The notes beneath the pieces are model-generated. The model did not search any database. It had not been told where the DNA came from and saw only the letters and a list, made by a program, of their open reading frames with translations. Both the position numbers and the translations under genes were made by a program. DNA of 64,000 bases from contig NZ_JAEA01000002.1 in the NCBI RefSeq assembly GCF_000518665.1, forward strand, positions 186,001 to 250,000, in the 5' to 3' direction. Shown here in pieces: positions 25,813 to 34,797 of the stretch; the first letter of the stretch is position 1, and each line of letters starts with the position of its first letter. The stretch comes from Microvirga flocculans ATCC BAA-817. Its GTDB lineage: Bacteria; Pseudomonadota; Alphaproteobacteria; Rhizobiales; Beijerinckiaceae.

Positions 25813-26640
25813 ATGCGCCGGTTCATCGTTTCCTGTCTGGTCGGATTGTCCCTTGCGCTCAGCCCCCTGCAGGGGGCCTTGGCGCAGACGGCCAGGCGCG
25901 CCGATCAGATCCGCCTGGAGCCGCAGCGTCCGGGCCTCACCGACGTCTATGTCCTGTCCTTCGGCCTGTGGGGACCGCAGAGCGTTTTCGAGAGCGAGGC
26001 CAAGGGCGCCGCGCGCGTTCTCGAACGGCAGTTCGACGCGAAGGGGCGCTCCATCGTCCGGTTCAACACCAAGCGCCATTCCGGCGCGACGCCTCGCTCG
26101 CTCCTCGCCGCCGCCGAGGCCGCGGGCCGCGCGCTCGATCCGGCCGAGGATGTGGTGGTGCTTGTGCTCACCTCTCATGGCGCGCCGGAGGGCATCGGCC
26201 TCGTGGCCGGCCGCGAGGCCCGTCTCGTCACGCCGGGCGATGTGCGGATGCTGCTCGACGAGAGCAGGGCACAGCACCGGGTGGTCATCGTCTCCGCCTG
26301 CTATTCGGGCGTCTTTGCCGAGGAACTGGCCGATGAGCGCACCCTCGTCATCACCGCGGCGGCCGCCGACAAGCCATCCTTCGGCTGCCGGGACGGGGCG
26401 GCCTGGACCTATTTCGGCGATGCCTTCTTCAACAGGGCCCTAAGAGACGAGGCGCGCCTCGATGCCGCTTTCGACAAGGCCCGCGGCCTCGTTACCCAGC
26501 GGGAGAAGCGGGAGGGGTTCGATCCCTCCAATCCCCAGATGGCGGGTGGCGCTCAGGTTCTGGAGCGGCTCAAGGAGGCCTGCGGGGCCGCGCCCGCGCA
26601 GCAGGCCGCTTGCCGGTGCGCCCGGACCGCCGTCTGTTGA
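25813..26640 (+). CDS. Secreted C13 (legumain-type) cysteine peptidase
   Basis: A 275-residue exported protein with signal peptide MRRFIVSCLVGLSLALSPLQ, cleaved near ALA-Q. The clan CD fold is evident: strand VVVLVLTSHGAPEG carries the catalytic His, and VVIVSACYSGVFAEEL carries the catalytic Cys, each after a hydrophobic strand as in legumains and caspases. AAAADKPSFGCRDGAAWTYF follows, as in the C13 family. It ends in a Cys-rich tail (ACRCARTAVC). The start with signal peptide (25813) is preferred to the frame start. Periplasmic cleavage after Asn or Asp is expected by family, but no target is visible. Confidence 0.85.
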   Translation: MRRFIVSCLVGLSLALSPLQGALAQTARRADQIRLEPQRPGLTDVYVLSFGLWGPQSVFESEAKGAARVLERQFDAKGRSIVRFNTKRHSGATPRSLLAAAEAAGRALDPAEDVVVLVLTSHGAPEGIGLVAGREARLVTPGDVRMLLDESRAQHRVVIVSACYSGVFAEELADERTLVITAAAADKPSFGCRDGAAWTYFGDAFFNRALRDEARLDAAFDKARGLVTQREKREGFDPSNPQMAGGAQVLERLKEACGAAPAQQAACRCARTAVC

Positions 26641-26729
26641 GCGCGTGCGCCCTGCTTCCATCCGCCGCTTGACAGGCGAGCGCAGAGGGGTAGGGCAATG
26701 CGCGCATTCCAGCCTGCCCGGAACCCTTC

Positions 26730-27071
26730 ATGAGCCCCCATACCGCGCCCGTCCTGATGCTGATCGCGTCGAATGTCTTCATGACCTTCGCCTGGTACGG
26801 GCATCTCAAGTTCAAGGCATCGCCTCTCTGGCTCGCCGTGATGGCCAGCTGGGGCATCGCCTTCATCGAATACTGGTTCGCCGTCCCCGCCAACCGGATC
26901 GGCTCTGCCGTCTATTCGGCGGCCGAGCTGAAGACCATGCAGGAGGTGATCACCCTCGTCGTGTTTGCCGGGTTTTCCGTGCTCTACCTGAAGGAGCCGC
27001 TGGGCTGGAACCACCTGATAGGGTTCTGCCTCATCGCCGCCGGCGCGGCCTTCATCTTCCAGGGGCGATGA
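26730..27071 (+). CDS. DUF486 (DMT-superfamily) membrane protein
   Basis: A 113-residue protein with four transmembrane helices: VLMLIASNVFMTFAWYGHL, LWLAVMASWGIAFIEYWFA, EVITLVVFAGFSVLYLKEP and HLIGFCLIAAGAAFIFQGR. The NRIG and QEVITL motifs are those of DUF486, a small family related to the drug/metabolite transporter superfamily. Proteins this short work as dimers. Substrate unknown. It ends 7 bp before the DUF3052 gene. Confidence 0.88.
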   Translation: MSPHTAPVLMLIASNVFMTFAWYGHLKFKASPLWLAVMASWGIAFIEYWFAVPANRIGSAVYSAAELKTMQEVITLVVFAGFSVLYLKEPLGWNHLIGFCLIAAGAAFIFQGR

Positions 27072-27078
27072 AATCATC

Positions 27079-27507
27079 GTGAGTTCAGGCTATTCCGGCA
27101 ATCCATTGCCAAAGAAGCTTGGGCTTAAGGACGGACAAAGAGCCGTCTTCATCGGTCTGCCCGAGAGTTTGGCTTGGCTGGCGGACTGCGTCGCTTTCCA
27201 GGAGTGCACTGCCAACTTCTCTTTGCCCGAGGAGTTGACCGGACCCGTCGACGTGGTCCATCTGTTCGCCTTGGCGGCGGCCGACCTCGATCCGGCGCTC
27301 GCGTTCCTGCGCCGCAGGATCGCGCAGGACGGAATGATCTGGGTGTCATGGCCGAAGAAGAGCGCGAAGGTGCCGACGGATCTAACGGAGGATGTGATCC
27401 GCGCCTCGGCGCTCCGGAACAATCTCGTCGACGTGAAGGTCTGCTCCGTCGACGAGATATGGTCGGGGCTGAAGCTTGTGGTTCCGAAGGCGCTGCGCAC
27501 AGGCTGA
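27079..27507 (+). CDS. DUF3052 family protein
   Basis: A 142-residue soluble protein. The motifs GYSGNPLPKKLGLKDGQRA, DLDPALAFLRRRIAQDGMIW and SWPKKSAKVPTDLTEDVI define DUF3052, whose function is unknown; the fold looks Rossmann-like. The start is GTG at 27079, 7 bp after the DUF486 stop, so the two form an operon. The gene ends 10 bp before the stop of the convergent sugar dehydrogenase gene. Confidence 0.85.
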   Translation: MSSGYSGNPLPKKLGLKDGQRAVFIGLPESLAWLADCVAFQECTANFSLPEELTGPVDVVHLFALAAADLDPALAFLRRRIAQDGMIWVSWPKKSAKVPTDLTEDVIRASALRNNLVDVKVCSVDEIWSGLKLVVPKALRTG

Positions 27508-27517
27508 AGCGTCGGCC

Positions 27518-28657
27518 TCAGCTCGCGGGCCTTATGCGCAGGATGCGGCCGCTGCGGGAATCCGTGAGCAGGTAGACGAAGCCGTCCGGTCCCTGGCGCA
27601 CGTCGCGGATGCGCTCGCCGAGTTGCTGCAGCATGCGCTCCTCGCCCGTCACCCGGTTGCCGCTCGTCTCCAGCCGTGAGACGAGCTTCCCCGCCAGCGC
27701 GCCGACGAGGACGCTGCCGCGCCAGGCCGGGAACTTGTCCCCCGTGTAGAAGGCCATGCCGGAGGGGGCGATGGAGGGATCCCAGTAATAGACGGGCTGC
27801 TCCATGCCTTCCTTCCTCGTGCCTTCACCGATCTTGGCGCCGGAATAGTCGACGCCATAGGAGATGACCGGCCAGCCGTAGTTCCTGCCCTTCTGCGGAA
27901 TGTTGACCTCGTCGCCGCCGCGGGCGCCGTGCTCGGCGGTCCAGAGCTCGCCGGTCGACGGATTGAGCGCCGCCGCCTGCACGTTCCGGTGGCCGAGGGA
28001 CCAGATCTCGGGCCGGGCATCCTCGCGGTTGAGGAACGGGTTGTCGGGCGCAGCGCCGCCTTCCCGCCTGATATGGACGATCTTGCCGATATGGTTGGCC
28101 GGGTTCTGCGCCTGATCGCGCAGGTCGAACCGGTCGCCGAGGGTCACGAAGAGATTGCCTGCCCGGTCGAAGACGAGGCGCGAGCCCCAATGGTTGTTGC
28201 CCGTGTAGCCCGGCTCCTGGCGAAAGATGACCTGCAGCGATTCCAGGGCGGCGCCGTTCTCAGCCAGCCGGGCGCGGGCGACGGAGGTTCCCGCGCGGCC
28301 CTCGCCCCGGTCCTCGGCATAGCTCAGGTAGACGAGCCGGTTCCGGGCGAAATCGGGATCGAGGGCGACATCGAGGAGTCCGGCCTGTCCGCGCACGGCG
28401 ATCCTGGGAAGACCCTGCAGCGGCTCGGAGAGATTGCCGCCGGCATCGACGATGCGCAGCTTGCCCGCGCGCTCCGTGACCAGCATCCGGTTGTCGGGAA
28501 GAAAGGCGAGCCCCCAGGGATTCTGCAGGTCGCGGGCGACCGTCTCGACGATCACCTCCACCTTGTCGGTGCGAAAGCGCTGCGTGTCCTGAGCCAGAGC
28601 GGAGGGAAGGGCGCCGAGGGTCAGGGCGCAGGCCAGGGCAACACGAAGTCCGAACAT
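27518..28657 (-). CDS. PQQ-dependent sugar dehydrogenase (Asd/YliI-like)
   Basis: A 379-residue periplasmic six-bladed propeller enzyme of the soluble glucose/aldose dehydrogenase family. A signal peptide (MFGLRVALACALTLGALPSA) precedes ARDLQNPWGLAFLPDNRMLV and VTERAGKLRIV. The GNNHWGSRLVFDRAGNLFVT block contains the catalytic His region, and SLGHRNVQAAALNPSTGELW and EHGARGGDEVN carry PQQ/calcium-binding residues. It oxidises aldose sugars using PQQ as cofactor. The start at 28657 matches the signal peptide; the upstream frame does not. No PQQ synthesis genes are in the window. Confidence 0.9.
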   Translation of the reverse strand: MFGLRVALACALTLGALPSALAQDTQRFRTDKVEVIVETVARDLQNPWGLAFLPDNRMLVTERAGKLRIVDAGGNLSEPLQGLPRIAVRGQAGLLDVALDPDFARNRLVYLSYAEDRGEGRAGTSVARARLAENGAALESLQVIFRQEPGYTGNNHWGSRLVFDRAGNLFVTLGDRFDLRDQAQNPANHIGKIVHIRREGGAAPDNPFLNREDARPEIWSLGHRNVQAAALNPSTGELWTAEHGARGGDEVNIPQKGRNYGWPVISYGVDYSGAKIGEGTRKEGMEQPVYYWDPSIAPSGMAFYTGDKFPAWRGSVLVGALAGKLVSRLETSGNRVTGEERMLQQLGERIRDVRQGPDGFVYLLTDSRSGRILRIRPAS

Positions 28658-28737
28658 CACACTCTCTCCGTCGTTCCGATGCCGGAGAGCTAGACTCCTG
28701 CGGCAGGGCGTCAACCGTCCCGCCGTTCACGCGCGCG

Positions 28738-28929
28738 TTATCGCGGGGAATAGACGTGGATAGTCTTCGTGTCCCGGGCCGAAAGGGTCTGGGTGGTGGC
28801 CATCACGGAGAGGGTCGCCAGACCCATGAGCATGATCAGGGCGAGCGAACGACGGCTTTCCTGGCGCGGATCGAGCCGGGGGATTCGGGACGACACGTGA
28901 TAGGCTTTTCGGGCGCGAAAGGTGCTCAT
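28738..28929 (-). CDS. Small single-span membrane protein
   Basis: A 63-residue protein with a basic N-terminus (MSTFRARKAYHVSSRIPRLD), one hydrophobic helix SLALIMLMGLATLSVMATTQ, and a short tail. It could be a signal-anchored membrane peptide or a small exported protein. The ATG at 28929 is preferred to an ATG at 29091. A TTAA-N7-TTAA site 114 bp upstream suggests CtrA control. No family recognised. Confidence 0.5.
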   Translation of the reverse strand: MSTFRARKAYHVSSRIPRLDPRQESRRSLALIMLMGLATLSVMATTQTLSARDTKTIHVYSPR

Positions 28930-29042
28930 CGGTTCTTTTCCCACAGCCCCGCATGGGCTGCGCGAGAAAAACCTGTGTGATTCAGGAAAGTTCCCGCATT
29001 CTGCGCAAGTGTTGCCTGCGCTCTTTCGGCTAACCCCTGGTA

Positions 29043-29057
29043 TTAACGATCCATTAA
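29043..29057 (-). promoter_or_regulatory. CtrA-type binding site
   Basis: TTAA-CGATCCA-TTAA matches the full CtrA site TTAA-N7-TTAA of alphaproteobacteria. It is 114 bp upstream of the small membrane protein gene and close to the end of the Bug-receptor gene. Binding is inferred. Confidence 0.4.
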
Positions 29058-29097
29058 CTTTTATGGCCGGGCCTTGCGGGCAAAGACTCAAACGGAA

Positions 29098-29119
29098 ATG
29101 GCCGGGCGGGCCCGGCCAT
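29098..29119 (-). terminator. Hairpin after the Bug-receptor gene
   Basis: ATGGCCGGG / CCCGGCCAT with loop CGGG, 22 bp beyond the stop of the minus-strand receptor gene. There is little T-run, so termination strength is uncertain. Confidence 0.5.
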
Positions 29120-29140
29120 CCTGGAAGTGTCAGGTAAACC

Positions 29141-31447
<2,307 letters not shown>

Positions 31448-31448
31448 G

Positions 31449-31553
31449 GCATCGGACCCAAAAGTGGGCGCCACTTTTGGGATCCATTCGATGCTCATCT
31501 CTTAAGGGGCGCATCGTCGATGCGAAAACCGGACCCACTTTTCGCTCGCGCGG
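31449..31553. repeat. Interspersed palindromic element, copy 2
   Basis: Shares GCATCGGACCCAAAAGTGG, a CGATGCT returning arm, GCGCATCGT and an ACCGG..CCCACTTTT end with the copy at 10811-10925. Internally CCCAAAAGTGG (31457-31467) and CCACTTTTGGG (31471-31481) make a perfect 11-bp stem. It starts 2 bp after the aminotransferase stop and may also end its transcription. Confidence 0.65.
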
Positions 31554-31578
31554 CCCGCTGGGTCAGGAGGATGCGCTG

Positions 31579-31854
31579 ATGACCCTGCCGCGGACCTTCC
31601 ATCCGGATCCCACGGCAGAGCCCTATAGGGCCGATCCTGCCTCCACCCACCGCGTGAAGTTCGACGCCCGCGTCGACTTCACCAATGGCGGTCATGTGGA
31701 GGCTAGGGACTTCCTTCTCGACATCGAGGGCGAGAGCCTTGCTCCCGAGCGTCTGGCCGAGATGATCGTCTCGGCCATGAACCTTCTGCGCGCCGGCCCG
31801 GTGACGATCACGGCGATGCGCATCGTCAGGCGCGGCGAACATCGGGACGGGTGA
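31579..31854 (+). CDS. Hypothetical protein, 91 residues
   Basis: A soluble 91-residue protein containing HRVKFDARVDFTNGGHVEAR, followed by FLLDIEGESLAPERLAEMIV and VTITAMRIVRRGEH. GTCAGGAGGATG supplies a ribosome site 8-10 bp before the ATG at 31579. A longer open frame upstream belongs to the aminotransferase shadow and the palindromic element. The alternating strand-helix-strand pattern suggests a small alpha/beta domain; similar short proteins appear in related bacteria, but I cannot name the family. Confidence 0.6.
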   Translation: MTLPRTFHPDPTAEPYRADPASTHRVKFDARVDFTNGGHVEARDFLLDIEGESLAPERLAEMIVSAMNLLRAGPVTITAMRIVRRGEHRDG

Positions 31855-31897
31855 AGCGTCCCTCTGCCCGAGACGGGAGAGGGACGCACCCGATCCC

Positions 31898-33976
31898 TTA
31901 CAGCACGAACCAGCCCTTGCTGAGGTCGAACGAGCCTTTCAGCTTGATCACGGCCTCGGCGGACTTGTCGCTGTCGGTGTTGAGATAGACGTAGGTGTAG
32001 CCCTTCGTCTTCTCGTAGCGCACTTCCCCGGCCTTGCTGAAATCCTTCTTGCCGATGAAGCTGAAGTTCTGATCGCCGCTCTTCTTCGTGTTCGCGTCGA
32101 TGGACCGCAGGTCGATCCGGTCGCCGCTACGGCCGGAGAAGTCGGCGATTGTATCCGCCTTGCTCTTCGAGGAGCTCGTCTCCCTGTCGTCGAACACGAA
32201 CGCATCGCGGCCCGAGCCGCCGGTCAGCGTGTCCGTTCCCGATCCACCGATCAGGCGGTCGTTGCCGGAGCCGGCATCGAGGCGATCGTTGCCGCTGCTG
32301 CCATAGAGCGAGTCGTTGCCCGATCCGCCATCGAGACGGTCGTTGCCGGCGCCCGCGCTGAGACGGTCGTTGTTGGAGCCGCCGAGCAGGATGTTGGCGT
32401 AGCTGTCGCCGGTGAGGCTGTCCTTGCCCGATCCGCCGGAGAGGGTGTCGGCGATGGCGGTGTTGCGCACCAGGGTGCCCGCGCCGAGATTGACGGTATG
32501 CGCCACTTTCCACGTGAGTGCGCCCTCCGTGAGGATCACCGTGGCGTTCTTGATCCCGGTCGAGGCATAGGCATGGCTGAAGGCGGCCTTGCCGCCGGCG
32601 GGCGTGACGGTGCTGCTCGTGTTGTCACCCCAGGCAATGGTGGCCTTCGAGGCAGCACCCACGCCGAGCGTGGTCTCGATGTAGCGGCCTCCTGCGATGG
32701 CAGCCGTATTGGCCTTGTAGACCAGGTTCACAAGAAATAGGTCTTTACTGTCATTCGTGTCGCCGGCAACGAGATTGCTGGCGTCGCTGTCGAACACAAC
32801 GTAACGCCCGTCAGGGCTGAATACGGCACGGCTGCTGCCACTATTCCCTTGACCGTCAGCTCCTTCGGACAGGCAACTGATGGCGCCGGTTAAAATATCC
32901 TTGAGGTAAATGTGATCGCCACCATCGTTAACGCCAGAGACAAGGTCCTTCGCGTTCGATTGGAAAACTACATAGCGTCCGTCCGGCGTTATGCGCGCGC
33001 TGATACTACTGCCGCTTGCTTCTTGATTTCCTGCATTGGTGGAAACGCGGATAATCTCTTGGGTTAAAAGGTCTTTACGGAAGATATCGTCTGCATTGTT
33101 AGTATCGCCTTGGACGAGATTGTTCGCGCTGCTTTGGAAGATCACATAACGTCCATCCGGTGTGATCTGTGCCCCAGAACTGGCTCCCATTTCAGCCTGT
33201 TCGCCACCAGCTGCTACGGAGACGCAGACGATCTCTCCTGTCTGCATATCCTTACGAAACACGTCTGACTTCCCATTTGTATCGCCTTCGACCAGGTTGG
33301 TTGCCGAACTGGTAAAGACCACATAGCGCCCGTCCGGGGTGATTCTTACATCAGAACTCTGGCCATTAGATGTGGGTCCATTGGTTTTGTTAGAGACAAG
33401 AGTGACTTCACCACTCTCCATATCCTTCCGAAAGATATCTACAAGGGAACTCTCTCCATTAACGAAGGTGGCCTCACTCTCAAAAAAAACGTAGCGCCCA
33501 TCCGCGCTGATACAGGCAGCTCTACTTTCGAGAGCAGCTTCATCGCCATTGGCGTAAGTGGACACACGGACGGTTTCTCCGGTGAGTAAATCCTTGCGAA
33601 AAACGTCCATCATGCCGTTCTTGTCATTCTCTACCAGGTTGTTCGCCCAGCTTTGGAAGACCACATAGCGCCCGTCTGCGCTTATGCCCGCATTAACGTT
33701 CCACCCATTAGCCGGCTCGGCATTTGAACCAGCGCCTATGGAGACAAGCGTAACGGCACCAGTGAACAAATCCTTCCGAAAGATATCTAGCATATTATTC
33801 GTGTCGCCAGGCACGAGATCATTGGAAAAGCTTTCGAACAACACGTAGCGTCCATTTGCGCTGAACTCGGGATTGTAGCCGCCTGAACTCGACTGCTCAC
33901 TATTTGTCCGTGTAGAGACACGGCTTATGATATCGGCCCAGACCGGGCGGAAAACGGATTGAACGGTCAGATACAT
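31898..33976 (-). CDS. RTX-type secreted protein with a TolB-like beta-propeller
   Basis: A 692-residue protein. Residues 15-410 consist of about eight propeller repeats of 47-48 residues built on DGRYVVFxSxAxNLVxxDTN, xDIFRKDLLTGE and VRVST, i.e. PD40/TolB-like blades. A PKD-like beta domain follows (about 420-495), then RTX nonapeptides (GGSGNDxLYG type, 515-590) that bind calcium, and a C-terminal secretion domain ending LSKGWFVL. There is no classical signal peptide, so type I secretion is expected; no ABC exporter lies nearby. The propeller DNA is markedly less GC-rich than its surroundings. The last 120 codons nearly match those of the RTX gene at 34798. Confidence 0.85.
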   Translation of the reverse strand: MYLTVQSVFRPVWADIISRVSTRTNSEQSSSGGYNPEFSANGRYVLFESFSNDLVPGDTNNMLDIFRKDLFTGAVTLVSIGAGSNAEPANGWNVNAGISADGRYVVFQSWANNLVENDKNGMMDVFRKDLLTGETVRVSTYANGDEAALESRAACISADGRYVFFESEATFVNGESSLVDIFRKDMESGEVTLVSNKTNGPTSNGQSSDVRITPDGRYVVFTSSATNLVEGDTNGKSDVFRKDMQTGEIVCVSVAAGGEQAEMGASSGAQITPDGRYVIFQSSANNLVQGDTNNADDIFRKDLLTQEIIRVSTNAGNQEASGSSISARITPDGRYVVFQSNAKDLVSGVNDGGDHIYLKDILTGAISCLSEGADGQGNSGSSRAVFSPDGRYVVFDSDASNLVAGDTNDSKDLFLVNLVYKANTAAIAGGRYIETTLGVGAASKATIAWGDNTSSTVTPAGGKAAFSHAYASTGIKNATVILTEGALTWKVAHTVNLGAGTLVRNTAIADTLSGGSGKDSLTGDSYANILLGGSNNDRLSAGAGNDRLDGGSGNDSLYGSSGNDRLDAGSGNDRLIGGSGTDTLTGGSGRDAFVFDDRETSSSKSKADTIADFSGRSGDRIDLRSIDANTKKSGDQNFSFIGKKDFSKAGEVRYEKTKGYTYVYLNTDSDKSAEAVIKLKGSFDLSKGWFVL
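31905..32269 (-). repeat. Direct repeat: shared 3' end of the two RTX genes, copy 1
   Basis: This 365-bp stretch aligns without gaps to 34805-35169, with offset exactly 2900 and only scattered substitutions. It codes for the last RTX repeats and the secretion domain. Confidence 0.75.
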
Positions 33977-34247
33977 GGCGGAAGTTCCGTGAATCGGCGC
34001 AAAGGGGTGATGGGGCCATCAAGGGGGAGAAGATTCCCCTGCGCAACTCTCTGAATGGAGGGGATTGCCCTTCTCCGCGCGATGTTTCCCTTGCGGGGCA
34101 AGGCTTTTTTGGGGGGGCGAGGGACCGTTGCTTCGGCCTCAACGGGGTTGGGGCCGGCGCCATGAAGGCGCGGATTGACTTTCGTCATGGAACGCCGCCG
34201 CGCTTGCGCCGTTAATCGCTAAGCTTCCACAAGCTGAGGAGATCGCC

Positions 34248-34721
34248 ATGATCCGCGCCGCTTTGCCCATCGCCACCTTCGCGCTTCTCGCCGCCCTCGG
34301 CCCGACGCAGGCCGAGGCTCAAACCCGGACCCGCGCCGGTGTCCTGACCTGCAACGTCTCGGGGGGAATCGGCCTCATCGTGACCTCGCAGAAAACCACC
34401 GCCTGCACGTTCCGGCCCCGGCGGGGCAGGATCGAGCATTATGTGGGCGTCATCCGCAAGTTCGGCCTCGATATCGGCGCAACGAGCAAAGGTGTCCTGA
34501 CCTGGGCCGTCCTCTCGGGAGGTCGCCTCGGCCCCGGCGATCTGGCCGGCAGCTATGTGGGCGCCTCCGCCGAGGCCACTGTCGGCGCGGGGCTCGGGGC
34601 CAATGCGCTGGTCGGCGGGTCGAACCGATCCGTCGCTCTCCAGCCTCTGTCCGTCAGCGGTCAGACCGGGTTGAACTTCGCGCTGGGCGTCGGCGATTTC
34701 GAGCTGCGCGCCGTGCGATGA
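34248..34721 (+). CDS. DUF992 secreted protein
   Basis: A 157-residue protein with signal peptide (ALPIATFALLAALGPTQAEA) and a DUF992 domain: RAGVLTCNVSGGIGLIVTSQ, then ACTFRPRRGRIEHYVGVI, FGLDIGATSKGVLTWAVL and DLAGSYVGASAEATVGAG. The two conserved cysteines, in LTCNV and TACTF, probably form a disulfide. Function is unknown; the family is almost limited to Hyphomicrobiales. AGGAGA lies before the ATG. It sits between two minus-strand RTX genes and is transcribed on its own. Confidence 0.88.
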   Translation: MIRAALPIATFALLAALGPTQAEAQTRTRAGVLTCNVSGGIGLIVTSQKTTACTFRPRRGRIEHYVGVIRKFGLDIGATSKGVLTWAVLSGGRLGPGDLAGSYVGASAEATVGAGLGANALVGGSNRSVALQPLSVSGQTGLNFALGVGDFELRAVR

Positions 34722-34737
34722 GGCCGTCTCAATACTG

Positions 34738-34764
34738 AATCGGCCCCGCGAGGCGGGGCCGATT
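34738..34764. terminator. Bidirectional hairpin between the DUF992 and RTX genes
   Basis: A perfect 12-bp stem, AATCGGCCCCGC / GCGGGGCCGATT with loop GAG, between two convergent stops. Confidence 0.7.
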
Positions 34765-34797
34765 GTCGTCCGTAGAAGAAAATGATTTCGCGCCGGA

